DNA of 64,000 bases, from contig NZ_CP077084.1 of the NCBI RefSeq assembly GCF_014268275.3, positions 3,410,001-3,474,000 on the forward strand, read 5' to 3'. A model generated the notes under the pieces. The model did not search any database. It saw only the letters and a program-made list of their open reading frames with translations, and had not been told where the DNA came from. This stretch comes from Pseudomonas tritici. GTDB taxonomy: Bacteria; Pseudomonadota; Gammaproteobacteria; Pseudomonadales; Pseudomonadaceae. Below are positions 46,523-55,985 of the stretch, in pieces (positions within the stretch are counted from its first letter, which is position 1; each line of letters opens with the position of its first letter). The position numbers and the translations under genes are program-made.

Positions 46523-47425
46523 ATGAGCTCGACCCTCGACCTTGAAGTCTTTGTGCGCACCGCTGACACCGGCAGCCTGTCTGCCGCTGCACGAGGCTTG
46601 GGCTTGACTCCAGCGGCAGCGAGCATCGCCCTCAAGCGCCTGGAAACCCGGTTGGGCATCCGGTTACTGGCGCGCTCCACGCGGAGCATGCGGCTGACCG
46701 AGGAAGGCCGGCGCTACCTCGAGAGCGTGCGCGTGGCGCTGGAAGCACTGGCTGAGGGCGAACAGGCGATCAGGCAGCAGGGCCACAGCCTCAGCGGCTT
46801 GCTGCAACTGGCGGCGCCGTCGGATTTCGGGCGCAATGTGCTGCTGGGCTGGCTGGATGAGTTCAAGCGCGAACACCCCAACATCCGCCTGCAGTTGCTG
46901 CTCAACGACAGCAATGCCGACCTGTTCCGCGACACCGTGGACATTGCCTTGCGTTTTGGCGTACCCCGGGACTCCAGCCTCGTGGCACTGCCGGTGGTGC
47001 CCGATCACCACCGCATCCCCTGTGCCAGCCCGGATTACCTGGCGCGCCATGGCACGCCCCGAACACCGGCCGATCTGGCGCAACACAACACGCTGCGCTA
47101 CATGCGTCAGGGGCGGGCCAACAGTACCTGGTACTTTCGCCAGGGTGCGCTGCTTCAGGAAGTCGAGGTCACGGGCGACTACTTGAGCGATGACGGCGAA
47201 ATCGTCCGGCGCTGGGCATTGGCCGGTCACGGCATCGCCTACAAAGCCAATCTGGATATTGCCCGCGACATCAAAGCCGGTCGGCTGGTGCCCTTGCTGC
47301 CTGATTGGCAAGGCGAGCCGACGCCGTTCAACCTGATGTGCCCCCACCGCCTGCAAGTATCGGAGCGGGTGAAGGTACTGCATCGCTTTTTACATGTGCG
47401 TTGTCAGGCCTTGCTGAGCACCTGA
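46523..47425 (+). CDS. LysR-type transcriptional regulator
   Basis: A 300-residue regulator with an N-terminal winged HTH (LEVFVRTADTGSLSAAARGLGLTPAAASIALKRLE) read at residues 6-40, and a substrate-binding domain resembling the CrgA/PA2206-like branch (YLARHGTPRTPADL, HNTLRYMR). It is divergently transcribed from the atypical SDR gene and may regulate it. The inducer is unknown. Confidence 0.9.
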   Translation: MSSTLDLEVFVRTADTGSLSAAARGLGLTPAAASIALKRLETRLGIRLLARSTRSMRLTEEGRRYLESVRVALEALAEGEQAIRQQGHSLSGLLQLAAPSDFGRNVLLGWLDEFKREHPNIRLQLLLNDSNADLFRDTVDIALRFGVPRDSSLVALPVVPDHHRIPCASPDYLARHGTPRTPADLAQHNTLRYMRQGRANSTWYFRQGALLQEVEVTGDYLSDDGEIVRRWALAGHGIAYKANLDIARDIKAGRLVPLLPDWQGEPTPFNLMCPHRLQVSERVKVLHRFLHVRCQALLST

Positions 47426-47505
47426 AGAAACGCTTAGAGGGCTTGTCCCAGAGCCTTTGAGTCTGGTATTGCATGGGGCACGTTTCCCGCTTTGAGGAGT
47501 TATCC

Positions 47506-48516
47506 ATGATTTACCGCACATTGGGCCAGTCCGGTTTGAAGGTCAGCGCCTTGACCCTGGGCACCATGATGTTTGGCGAACAGACCAACACCGAAGACTC
47601 GCTGCGCATCATCGACAAGGCCTGGGACCAGGGCATCAATTTTATTGACACGGCGGACGTCTACACGGGCGGACGCTCCGAGGAAATTGTCGGCGAAGCT
47701 ATCACCCGGCAGCGCCAAGACTGGATCGTGGCGTCCAAAGTCGGGTTCGGCCCGCCGGACGGCCTTCCCAACCGCAGCGGCCTGAGTCGCAAGCGCATTT
47801 TCAACGCACTGGAAGCCAGCCTCACGCGCCTGGACACGGATTACCTCGACATCTATTACCTGCACCGCGAGGACCACAACACGCCGCTGGAGGTGACGGT
47901 GTCGGCGATGGGCGACCTGATCCGCCAGGGCAAGGTCCGTTACTGGGGCTTGTCCAACTATCGGGGATGGCGCATTGCCGAAGTGATTCGCGTGGCCGAA
48001 CGCCTGGGCGTGGACAAACCCGTGATCAGCCAGCCGCTGTACAACATCGTCAACCGCCAGGCCGAAGTCGAGCAGATCACCGCCGCGTCTGCCTACGGTT
48101 TGGGCGTGGTGCCTTACAGCCCACTGGCGCGGGGCGTGCTCAGCGGCAAATATGCCCCGGACGTGACCCCCGAGGTTGGCAGCCGTGCGGCGCGCCAGGA
48201 CAAACGCATCCTGGAAACAGAATGGCGCGTGGAGTCCCTGCGCATCGCCCAGCAGATGCAGCAATACACCCAAGGGCGCGGCGTCGGGATGGTCGAGTTT
48301 GCAATTGCCTGGGTGTTGAATAACTCGGCGGTGAGTTCGGCGATTGTCGGGCCACGCACCGAGGCGCAGTGGGATGCCTACATCGGCGCACTGGATGTGA
48401 AGATCACGGCGGAAGATGAAGCGTTCATTGATTCGCTGGTGACGCCGGGGCATGCGTCCACACCGGGGTTCAATGATGTGGGGCATTTTGTTTCGGGCCG
48501 CGTGGCACGCGCCTAG
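47506..48516 (+). CDS. Aldo/keto reductase
   Basis: A 336-residue NADPH-dependent oxidoreductase with a TIM-barrel fold. The catalytic tetrad is Asp48, Tyr53 (DVYTGG), Lys78 (ASKVG) and His120 (YYLHRED). LGTMMFGEQT at the N-terminus is typical of the YajO/AKR-like group. ATG 47506 has GAGGAG just upstream; the frame is open from 47473. It lies downstream of the LysR gene, in the same direction, 80 bases away. Substrate unknown. Confidence 0.9.
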   Translation: MIYRTLGQSGLKVSALTLGTMMFGEQTNTEDSLRIIDKAWDQGINFIDTADVYTGGRSEEIVGEAITRQRQDWIVASKVGFGPPDGLPNRSGLSRKRIFNALEASLTRLDTDYLDIYYLHREDHNTPLEVTVSAMGDLIRQGKVRYWGLSNYRGWRIAEVIRVAERLGVDKPVISQPLYNIVNRQAEVEQITAASAYGLGVVPYSPLARGVLSGKYAPDVTPEVGSRAARQDKRILETEWRVESLRIAQQMQQYTQGRGVGMVEFAIAWVLNNSAVSSAIVGPRTEAQWDAYIGALDVKITAEDEAFIDSLVTPGHASTPGFNDVGHFVSGRVARA

Positions 48517-48533
48517 GCTTTTTTGGTGAACAC

Positions 48534-48647
48534 AATGTGGGAGCTGTCGAGCCCCAGCGAGGCTGCGAAGGCGGCGGTATTGCCAACATCTTCATCGCAT
48601 GACACTGCGCTATCGCAGCCTCGCTGAGGCTCGACAGCGCCCACATT
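48534..48647. repeat. Extragenic hairpin repeat with 35-base arms
   Basis: The arms 48534-48568 and 48613-48647 match over 35 bases with two mismatches (ATGTGGG... and its complement) around a 44-base loop. Outer bases are of the TGTGGGAGC class, but the inner part (TGTCGAGCC, AGCGAGGCTGCGA) differs from the other three hairpins. It lies after the aldo/keto reductase gene; the remaining 160 bases before the next gene show nothing recognisable. Confidence 0.8.
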
Positions 48648-48807
48648 CAACCTGCTTCGCCTGGAACACCGCGCTCAATTCGTTGGCCCCACGAGAAATT
48701 TCCCTGAAAAACGCCCCAAAACAGAGCACCCCTCTCCCGCCAAAAGCACCATAATCACCCTCTTGAAATCCCCCCTCTTGTGTATCAATGGTTTTCGCGA
48801 GGACAGT

Positions 48808-49689
48808 GTGTCTAAAGGTGTTGTGTTATCGGTCTTGGCCTCGGTGTTGTTTGCCGTGATGTATTACTTCACATCATTGCTGACCCCCTTGAGCGGCCTG
48901 GAAATTTTCGGCTGGCGCATGTTGCTCACCGTGCCCTGCATGACGGTATTCATGATCGTCAGCGGCGAATGGCGACGGGTGTGGGAGTTGGTGCGGATGT
49001 TGGCGGACCGGCCGCGCTTGATTGCCGGTGTGCTGGTGTCTTCGGCCTTGCTGGGCGTGCAGTTGTGGCTGTTCATGTGGGCGCCGTTGAACGGGCGCAG
49101 CCTGGATGTGTCGGTGGGTTACTTCCTGTTGCCACTCACCATGGTGCTAACCGGCCGCCTAGTGTGGGGCGAACAGCTTTCGTACTTGCAGCGGGTCGCG
49201 GTATTTTTTGCAGGCCTTGGGGTGCTCAACGAGTTGTACCAGGCCGGTGGTTTCTCTTGGGCAACGTTGGTGGTAATCATCGGCTACCCGATGTACTTCA
49301 TCGTGCGCAAATACCTTAAGACCGATCATCTGGGTGGACTCTGGCTGGATATGGCGCTGATGCTGCCAGTGGCCTGGTGGTTTGTGCAGAGTGGCGAGCA
49401 AGGTTTTGCGGCGATGGATGCCTACCCGAAGCTCTACGCATTGATTCCACTGCTGGGGCTGATCAGTGCGTCGGCGCTGGTGAGCTACATCATCGCCAGT
49501 CGTTTGCTGGCGTTCAGCCTCTTCGGGCTGCTCAGCTACGTAGAGCCGGTACTGTTGCTCGGCGTGGCGCTGATCTTGGGCGAAGGGATCAAGGGCGGCG
49601 AATGGCTGACCTACATTCCGATCTGGCTGGCAGTGATGGTGCTGGTATTTGAAGGGTTCAAGCACTTGGTACGTCATCGCAGCGCCTGA
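48808..49689 (+). CDS. rarD: RarD-like EamA family permease
   Basis: A 293-residue inner-membrane protein with about ten helices in two EamA halves. The N-terminus SKGVVLSVLASVLFAVMYYF and GYFLLPLTMVLTGRLVWGEQ are typical of RarD, first named for chloramphenicol sensitivity; the cargo is uncertain. The GTG at 48808 has GAGGA 5 bases upstream and fits the family start; the frame is open from 48763. A strong shared terminator follows. Confidence 0.85.
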   Translation: MSKGVVLSVLASVLFAVMYYFTSLLTPLSGLEIFGWRMLLTVPCMTVFMIVSGEWRRVWELVRMLADRPRLIAGVLVSSALLGVQLWLFMWAPLNGRSLDVSVGYFLLPLTMVLTGRLVWGEQLSYLQRVAVFFAGLGVLNELYQAGGFSWATLVVIIGYPMYFIVRKYLKTDHLGGLWLDMALMLPVAWWFVQSGEQGFAAMDAYPKLYALIPLLGLISASALVSYIIASRLLAFSLFGLLSYVEPVLLLGVALILGEGIKGGEWLTYIPIWLAVMVLVFEGFKHLVRHRSA

Positions 49690-49701
49690 TTGGCAGGCAA
49701 T

Positions 49702-49740
49702 AAAAAGCCCGGCCGAGGTTATCCTCGGCCGGGCTTTTTT
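49702..49740. terminator. Bidirectional Rho-independent terminator
   Basis: AAAAAGCCCGGCCGAGG pairs with its complement CCTCGGCCGGGCTTTTTT across a TTAT loop. With A and T runs on both sides it ends both rarD and hpd transcripts. Confidence 0.95.
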
Positions 49741-49744
49741 ACGC

Positions 49745-50821
49745 TTAGTCGGCGGTCAACACACCACGGCGGACTTGGTCGCGCTCGATCGACTCAAACA
49801 ACGCCTTGAAGTTGCCCTCGCCAAACCCATCGTCGCCCTTGCGCTGGATGAATTCGAAGAACACCGGGCCCATCAGGGTTTCCGAGAAAATCTGCAGCAG
49901 CAGGCGCTTATCGCCCTCAACCGAAGAACCATCGAGCAGGATACCGCGCGCCTGCAGTTGATCCACCGGCTCGCCGTGGTTTGGCAAACGGCCTTCGAGC
50001 ATTTCGTAGTAAGTGTCCGGCGGCGCGGTCATGAAGCGCATGCCGATCTTCTTCAATGCGTCCCAGGTCTTGACCAGATCGTCAGAGAGGAACGCCACGT
50101 GCTGGATGCCTTCACCATTGAACTGCATCAGGAACTCTTCGATCTGCCCGGCGCCCTTGGACGACTCTTCGTTCAGCGGGATGCGGATCATGCCGTCCGG
50201 CGCGCTCATGGCCTTGGAGGTCAGGCCGGTGTATTCGCCCTTGATATCGAAGTAGCGCGCTTCACGGAAGTTGAACAGTTTCTCGTAGAAGTTGGCCCAG
50301 TAGGCCATGCGCCCGCGATAGACGTTGTGGGTCAGGTGGTCGATAACCTTGAGACCGGCGCCTTGCGGGTTGCGATCAACTCCTTCGAGAAACACAAAGT
50401 CGATGTCATAGATCGAGCTGCCTTCGCCGAAACGGTCGATGAGGTACAGCGGCGCACCGCCAATGCCTTTGATCGCCGGCAGGTTCAATTCCATCGGGCC
50501 GGTTTCGATATGAATCGGCTGCGCACCCAGCTCAAGCGCGCGGTTGTAGGCCTGTTGCGAGTCCTTGACGCGGAACGCCATGCCGCACACCGACGGGCCG
50601 TGCTCGGCCGCAAAGTACGAGGCAATGCTGTTGGGTTCGTTGTTGAGGATCAGGTTGATCTCGCCCTGACGGTACAGGTGCACGTTTTTCGAGCGGTGGG
50701 TCGCGATTTTGCTGAAGCCCATGATCTCGAAGATCGGCTCCAGGGTGCCCGGCGTCGGCGACGCGAATTCAATGAATTCAAAGCCCATCAGGCCCATTGG
50801 GTTTTCGTATAGATCTGCCAT
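49745..50821 (-). CDS. hpd: 4-hydroxyphenylpyruvate dioxygenase
   Basis: Converts 4-hydroxyphenylpyruvate to homogentisate in tyrosine breakdown, the step before pyomelanin or homogentisate cleavage. The 358-residue protein has the Fe(II) facial triad His162 (DHLTHNV), His241 (GIQHVAFLS) and Glu323 ([10 protein letters not shown]), as in the well-studied P. fluorescens enzyme. ATG 50821 with GAGG upstream gives the family N-terminus [10 protein letters not shown]. Single gene; no homogentisate pathway genes are adjacent. Confidence 0.97.
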   Translation of the reverse strand: MADLYENPMGLMGFEFIEFASPTPGTLEPIFEIMGFSKIATHRSKNVHLYRQGEINLILNNEPNSIASYFAAEHGPSVCGMAFRVKDSQQAYNRALELGAQPIHIETGPMELNLPAIKGIGGAPLYLIDRFGEGSSIYDIDFVFLEGVDRNPQGAGLKVIDHLTHNVYRGRMAYWANFYEKLFNFREARYFDIKGEYTGLTSKAMSAPDGMIRIPLNEESSKGAGQIEEFLMQFNGEGIQHVAFLSDDLVKTWDALKKIGMRFMTAPPDTYYEMLEGRLPNHGEPVDQLQARGILLDGSSVEGDKRLLLQIFSETLMGPVFFEFIQRKGDDGFGEGNFKALFESIERDQVRRGVLTAD

Positions 50822-51066
50822 GATTTGGCGCCTCATCATTCTTGTGTAGTGACGGTTTCAATTGCCAGCAAGGATGAGAGGCACGGGCGGCGCACAGGAG
50901 AGGCCTCGCACGCTGCGGGCGAGGAAATCACCAAAGATGAGGGGGGAGCCGAGTAGCTTCATGGTGTCATCAGTCTCTGACGGCCGAGGCTTGCGTGAGC
51001 GCAAGTCATATTCTTGTATGCGTAAATCGATTCTACACAGCGTAACCGTATTTGTCCGTACTCTTA

Positions 51067-52047
51067 TCAAATCCCCAATGCCCTGGCACGTGCAAGGGGT
51101 TTATTGCACAGGTAGATGCCGAGCAGGATCACCGCGCCACCGGCCAGCATCGGCGCAGTCAACGGCTCGCCCAACAGCAAAGCGCCAGAGATCACGGCGG
51201 TTAGCGGGTTGAGCGCGATAAATACGCCGGAACGTGTCGCGCCGATTTGGCGGATGCCATCGTAATAGCCGATATAGGCCAGCGCCGACCCCAAAACGCC
51301 CAGGTACACCAGGCTCAGTACTTGCGGGGCATGCAGGCTGCCAATCGCCTCGACCGAGAAGCGGCCCATGATCAGCGTGGTTGCGGTGAGCATCACGGTG
51401 CCCATCAATATCGACCAAGTCACCGTCTGCAGCGGCCCGAGGCGCTGGTTCAATCCACGGGAAAACAGCGAGTAGACGCTCCATCCCACTACGCACCCGA
51501 CGATCAGTAAATCCCCACGCCAAGTGTTGGTTGCTTCGCTCAGCACCTGGGGGTTGCGACTGACGATGACCAGGGCGGCGCCCGTCAGGCATAACGCGAT
51601 ACCCAGGATTTTGCTGGTGTTCAGGCGATCCTTGAATAACCACCAGGACGCCAGGCCGATCACTGCCGGGTTCAACGCCACGATCAATGAAGCCCGCGAC
51701 GCATTGATGTACTGCAACCCGTAGAAGAAACACAGGTTGTAGAAAAAGATGCCGAAAAAACCCAGCATCACCAGTTGTGCCATCTGCCCGGGGCTTGGAC
51801 GGGCCAGTGGGATGCGCGCCAGCCCCATGAACGCCAGCAATGCCAGGCTGGCTAGCAGAAACCGCAGACTGGCAGCGAGCAAAGGGTCGATCGCCGCACT
51901 GAGGTAGCGACCGGCCACGAAGGTACCGCCCCAAATCATGGTGACGGCAGCCAACTTCATATACGTGATGCGATCCGAGGGCAAATGCACAGGCTGAGGC
52001 TCTAATGACTTGAGGGTTGGCCCATTCTTCTGGTAATACATCGTCAT
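51067..52047 (-). CDS. EamA family (DMT) transporter
   Basis: A 326-residue protein with ten membrane helices in two EamA repeats (AAVTMIWGGTFVAGRYLS in helix 1, NPLTAVISGALLLGE near the end). It is a predicted metabolite or drug exporter. The ATG at 52047 gives a 29-residue hydrophilic leader without a ribosome binding site; an ATG at 51960 directly before helix 1 is an alternative start. It is divergent from a LysR gene only 20 bases away, which probably regulates it. Confidence 0.87.
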   Translation of the reverse strand: MTMYYQKNGPTLKSLEPQPVHLPSDRITYMKLAAVTMIWGGTFVAGRYLSAAIDPLLAASLRFLLASLALLAFMGLARIPLARPSPGQMAQLVMLGFFGIFFYNLCFFYGLQYINASRASLIVALNPAVIGLASWWLFKDRLNTSKILGIALCLTGAALVIVSRNPQVLSEATNTWRGDLLIVGCVVGWSVYSLFSRGLNQRLGPLQTVTWSILMGTVMLTATTLIMGRFSVEAIGSLHAPQVLSLVYLGVLGSALAYIGYYDGIRQIGATRSGVFIALNPLTAVISGALLLGEPLTAPMLAGGAVILLGIYLCNKPLARARALGI

Positions 52048-52053
52048 CGTAAA

Positions 52054-52069
52054 ATGAGTGATTACTCAT
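52054..52069. promoter_or_regulatory. Palindrome between divergent EamA and LysR genes
   Basis: ATGAGT (52054-52059) and ACTCAT (52064-52069) form a perfect inverted repeat with a 4-base centre. It overlaps the LysR start codon and lies 7 bases from the EamA start. It contains the T-N11-A form expected of LysR binding sites. Operator function is inferred. Confidence 0.55.
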
Positions 52070-52937
52070 GACCCTGACCCAACTCGAAATATTCTCCCAA
52101 GTGGCCGAGCTGCACGGTTTTACCAGCGCGGCCCACCGCCTGGGTATCAGCCAGTCGGCGGTGTCCCATGCAATCAAGGGTCTGGAACAGGAACTGGGCG
52201 TGGCATTGTTCAGGCGTCACCAGGCTCAGGTGGAACTCAGTGATATTGGCGCGCAATTGCTCGGGCGCGCCCGGGCAATGCTTGGCCTGGCGAACACCTT
52301 GCAACAGGAAGCGGCGGATGCGCGGGGCATGAAACGCGGGACGCTGCGCATCGGTTCCTTTGGCCCGACGGCCTCGAATCACCTGCTGCCGAAGATCCTC
52401 AGCCAGTTCCACCTGGATTACCCAGGCATTGAAGTGCATGTGGACGAAGGGCCGGACAGGCAGGTTATCCAATGGCTCGACGAGCGTCGTATCGATATTG
52501 GCTTTGTGGTGCTGGAACAGGAACGCTTCGACACCTTCGCCCTGTTCGAGGACCAGATGGTTGCGCTGCTGCCCGCAGACCATCATCTGGCCGCGTGCGA
52601 ACAGGTCAGCCTCAAGGACTTGTGCAGCGAACCCTTCGCCCTGACTGAGGCCGGCTCCACTGAGCTGGTGGTGCGGCTGTTCAACGAGGCGCGGCTGACG
52701 CCAAACGTGCGCTATCGCTGCTCACAGTTGCTGAGCACGCTGGAAACCGTCAGCCGGGGTGAGGCCGTGAGCGTGGTGGCACAAGCCTCCTTGCCGGCTG
52801 GGTGCGACCCGCGTTATGTGCAGCGCGCGCTGTCACCGCGTGTGCCACGCCAAGTGGGCCTGGCGGTACTGGACCGGCGCCAGTCTTCCCCCGCAACCCT
52901 CGCCTTTATCCGCATTGCCCAAGGCCTGGAACTGTAG
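52068..52937 (+). CDS. LysR-type transcriptional regulator
   Basis: A 289-residue regulator. The HTH begins at residue 2 (TLTQLEIFSQVAELHGFTS), so the ATG at 52068 must be the start; a weak GAGTG precedes it. The effector domain (GTLRIGSFGPTASNHLLPKI) is of the CysB/CbbR-like fold. It probably controls the divergent EamA transporter through the palindrome that overlaps both starts. Confidence 0.9.
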   Translation: MTLTQLEIFSQVAELHGFTSAAHRLGISQSAVSHAIKGLEQELGVALFRRHQAQVELSDIGAQLLGRARAMLGLANTLQQEAADARGMKRGTLRIGSFGPTASNHLLPKILSQFHLDYPGIEVHVDEGPDRQVIQWLDERRIDIGFVVLEQERFDTFALFEDQMVALLPADHHLAACEQVSLKDLCSEPFALTEAGSTELVVRLFNEARLTPNVRYRCSQLLSTLETVSRGEAVSVVAQASLPAGCDPRYVQRALSPRVPRQVGLAVLDRRQSSPATLAFIRIAQGLEL

Positions 52938-53035
52938 CGCTGGCTACTGGCCAAACGGCTAGGTACGGCGAGCGTATTTGGGCCAAGCCAACTATCATCG
53001 ATTGAATCTGACACAGGCAACAGGCCGTTTACTTC

Positions 53036-54577
53036 ATGCCCCTGACCATCAACGGCCCGCGAAAACGCGCCACGCGTTACTTGATCACATCCTTGAGTGC
53101 CTTGCTGCCGATTGCACTCGGGCTGGTCATCCTGCACTGGCAAGCCGAACGCACCCTGCAGCAAAGCACCGCCCAGACAGCCCAGGAAGCCGTGCGCCAA
53201 TTCGACTTGATGCTCGATAACACCGCACTCGCCGCCCAGGCCTTGCTGCCTTTGGCGGGGCAACCTTGTGACAACAGTGCACAGTTGGCCCTGCGCGAAC
53301 AGGTCACGCGTCGGCCGTTTGTGCGCGCGACCACCTTGTCCTGGCAGAAAAATATCTATTGCAGCTCGCTGTTTGGCGATAACTACGCGTCACCGGTCAA
53401 CCCGGATGACTACGTCGACGGCCGCTTATGGTTGATGAATGGCAACCCGGTGACGCCGGATACCGCTCTACTGGTTTACCGGTTGGTCGACGGCGACAAG
53501 GCCGCTTTTGCGTCGATTGATGGCTATCACCTGACCAACGCGCTGCGCTTGATCAGCCGTTACGCCTACCTGGTCCTGCAAGTTGGCCCAAATTGGCTAG
53601 GGGCTGATGGCAAGGTGCTTAACACCGCCACACCCGTTTTTGCGGTGGCGCATCATCAGCTGGTATCCGATCGCTATCACTACAGCGTCACCGCTGGCAT
53701 GCCGGCAGGTGAAGTGTGGCGGTACATGCAGGCCCGGTATGCGGCGTTGTTCAGCCTGGTGGTGTTCTTTGGCGTGCTGGCGGGCGTATTGGCGCATTGG
53801 CTGCAAAAGCGCTCTTCAGCGCCGACCCAGGAACTGCAACGGGCGCTGGGCGCCAATGAATTCATTCCGTATTTCCAGCCAGTGGTGCGCGGCGATACGC
53901 GCGAGTGGGCCGGCTGCGAAGTTTTGATGCGCTGGCAACACCCGAAGGAAGGTCTGGTGCGTCCTGACCTGTTCATCCCCCTGGCCGAGCATTCGGGCCT
54001 GATTGTGCCGATGACCCGCGCCCTGTTGCGCCAGACCGCCGCGCAACTGTCGCCGCACGCCGCGCGCTTCAGCCCTGGCTTTCATATCGGCGTAAATATC
54101 ACCGCACGCCATTGCCAGGACCTGGCGCTGGTGAATGACTGTCGGGAGTTTCTCGCCGCCTTCCCCGTGGGCCAAGTGACGCTGGTGCTGGAACTGACCG
54201 AACGTGAGTTGATCGAGCCCAGCGATATCACCCGGCGCTTGTTCGACGCGCTGCATGAACTGGGCGTGATGATTGCCATCGACGACTTTGGCACCGGTCA
54301 TTCCAGCCTGGGTTACTTGCGCAACTTCAATGTCGACTACTTGAAGATCGACCAGAGTTTTGTCGCCATGATCGGCGCCGATGCACTATCACGGCATATT
54401 CTGGACAGCATTATAGAACTGTCTGGCAAGCTCGACCTGGGCATCGTTGCAGAGGGTGTGGAAACCGCTCAACAGTGTGATTATCTAGCCAGTCAAGGTG
54501 TGGATTTCCTGCAGGGCTATCTGTTCGGAAGGCCTTTGCCCTGCGATGAATTTATTAAATCCCTAGCCAGCCATTGA
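53036..54577 (+). CDS. CSS-motif EAL phosphodiesterase for c-di-GMP
   Basis: A 513-residue inner-membrane enzyme. TM about 15-34, a periplasmic domain with the redox-sensitive CSS motif (Cys109-Ser-Ser) and partner Cys78, TM about 236-257, then an EAL domain from about 265. The signature is EVL at 295-297, with NITARH, ELTERE, IDDFGTGHSSLGYL, KIDQSF and EGVET all present, so hydrolysis of c-di-GMP to pGpG is expected. By analogy with CSS-EAL proteins of enterobacteria, the periplasmic cysteines should control activity through disulphide formation. Confidence 0.9.
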   Translation: MPLTINGPRKRATRYLITSLSALLPIALGLVILHWQAERTLQQSTAQTAQEAVRQFDLMLDNTALAAQALLPLAGQPCDNSAQLALREQVTRRPFVRATTLSWQKNIYCSSLFGDNYASPVNPDDYVDGRLWLMNGNPVTPDTALLVYRLVDGDKAAFASIDGYHLTNALRLISRYAYLVLQVGPNWLGADGKVLNTATPVFAVAHHQLVSDRYHYSVTAGMPAGEVWRYMQARYAALFSLVVFFGVLAGVLAHWLQKRSSAPTQELQRALGANEFIPYFQPVVRGDTREWAGCEVLMRWQHPKEGLVRPDLFIPLAEHSGLIVPMTRALLRQTAAQLSPHAARFSPGFHIGVNITARHCQDLALVNDCREFLAAFPVGQVTLVLELTERELIEPSDITRRLFDALHELGVMIAIDDFGTGHSSLGYLRNFNVDYLKIDQSFVAMIGADALSRHILDSIIELSGKLDLGIVAEGVETAQQCDYLASQGVDFLQGYLFGRPLPCDEFIKSLASH

Positions 54578-54775
54578 ATAGCCACACACTCTATGCCCTG
54601 AAATAATGTTATTTAGACAAAAGACATGATTTACTCGCAGCGGATTAACTACTACAATTTTTCCTGCCTGTGCAGAATTCGCAGGACGACTTCTTTCTTG
54701 GGTCGCCTTAAAGCGCTTGGTTTATAGCTTTGTCTGCAGTTGATATCAGCCAACACCATTATTGGAGTACAGATT

Positions 54776-55141
54776 TTGTCCAGACTCGCCGAATTTCGCG
54801 CAGCAGAAAAGGCCCTTCAAGAGCAGCTTGCCCAGCTGGAATCCCTGAAGAACGACGCCGGCCTGAAGAAAGAAATCGAATTCGAAGAAAAGCTTCAAGC
54901 CCTGATGAAGACCTATGGCAAAGGCCTGCGCGACATCATTTCCATCCTTGATCCAAACCCTGGCAAGTCCAGCGCTGCTGCCGCTACCGCACCAAAACAG
55001 CGCCGTGCACGCGTGGTCAAGGTTTACCAGAACCCACACACCGGTGAGCTGATCGAAACTAAAGGCGGGAACCACCGTGGCCTCAAGGCCTGGAAAGAAC
55101 AGTACGGCGCCACCACTGTAGATTCCTGGCTGCGCGGCTGA
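54776..55141 (+). CDS. H-NS-like xenogeneic silencer, MvaT/MvaU family
   Basis: A 121-residue nucleoid protein. Residues about 1-60 form the coiled-coil oligomerisation part (LAEFRAAEKALQEQLAQLE, KKEIEFEEKLQAL), and the C-terminal part is the AT-hook-like DNA-binding domain (NPHTGELIETKGGNHRGLKAWK). It silences AT-rich and acquired DNA. The start is TTG at 54776 with GGAG 8 bases upstream. The 198-base upstream region is AT-rich, compatible with autoregulation. It is closer to the MvaU/MvaV type than to MvaT by its N-terminus. Confidence 0.93.
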   Translation: MSRLAEFRAAEKALQEQLAQLESLKNDAGLKKEIEFEEKLQALMKTYGKGLRDIISILDPNPGKSSAAAATAPKQRRARVVKVYQNPHTGELIETKGGNHRGLKAWKEQYGATTVDSWLRG

Positions 55142-55156
55142 TCACACCGCACTAAC

Positions 55157-55187
55157 AAAGAGCCCCGCTTATGCGGGGCTTTTTTAT
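55157..55187. terminator. Rho-independent terminator
   Basis: AGCCCCGC (55161-55168), loop TTAT, GCGGGGCT (55173-55180), then a T6 run. It ends the silencer gene and, with its A-rich left side, possibly the convergent DUF4946 gene. Confidence 0.93.
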
Positions 55188-55253
55188 TTCAACGGTTCGA
55201 AATCGAACTTAAATAACGTTTCATCATGTTCATAATCGATGGGCATTACATAC

Positions 55254-55790
55254 TTAAAGTTTCAGGCTATCGCGCACCGAACTGACTTCGTCCTTGCTTG
55301 CCTCGTATGCATTCGCCTGCCCCGCGTATGAAAAAACATACGCCTTATCGGCATCAACCGCCCCGACCAATGTTTGCGAAAGCACGTGACGCCCGTTTTC
55401 GGTTATCACACAGGTAGTTTCCAGCGCATCAAGACGGCTCAATGTTGTAGGGCGCATCTTGCTGCACACACTTTGATAACCGCCCTGGGCAAAATCTTTC
55501 TGAATCGACTTGCGCATCTCCAGCAGTACACCTTGAAGATTAACCTTGTGCCCCGCCTCAATCGGCGTGCCGGTCAACTCCATGACCATCAAGGTCGCGC
55601 CGTTTTCATCGTTCTTGATCGCCCGTTGCCGAGAGACAGGCTGAGGTTTACCGGGCGCGTCGCCATCGGGCGTCACCTCTTCGATTTGCCAGCCGCTGGG
55701 CCAATGAATCTCAGGGTCGGCCGCCAATACGAAAGGACTGCCCAACAGCAAACACACAGCGCTCAACAACGGTTTACGAAGTTCGATCAT
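55254..55790 (-). CDS. DUF4946 secreted protein
   Basis: A 178-residue protein with a signal peptide (residues 1-23, VLAAD). The mature part (HWPSGWQIEEVTPDGD, NLQGVLLEMRKSIQKDF, LDALETTCVITENG) matches the Pseudomonas DUF4946 family as I know it. Two cysteines could form a disulphide. The frame is open far upstream across glyoxalase I, but only the ATG at 55790 gives a signal peptide. Function unknown. Confidence 0.8.
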   Translation of the reverse strand: MIELRKPLLSAVCLLLGSPFVLAADPEIHWPSGWQIEEVTPDGDAPGKPQPVSRQRAIKNDENGATLMVMELTGTPIEAGHKVNLQGVLLEMRKSIQKDFAQGGYQSVCSKMRPTTLSRLDALETTCVITENGRHVLSQTLVGAVDADKAYVFSYAGQANAYEASKDEVSSVRDSLKL

Positions 55791-55985
55791 TGCGAAAAAC
55801 ACCCAAGGTTCAAGCGCCAAAGTTTGAGGCCCTGCCCCACTGGTCGCAAGGCCTGTGTGGCCTTTTTCATTTGGCGCGCGGCGCAGGCCTTGCGTATCAT
55901 GCCCTGGCTGCAAGGATGCCAGCCGCAAGCCAAGGACCTGCTCACATCTTAGAGCCGCGTTTGCCCCATTTTTTCTGGAGGGCCC

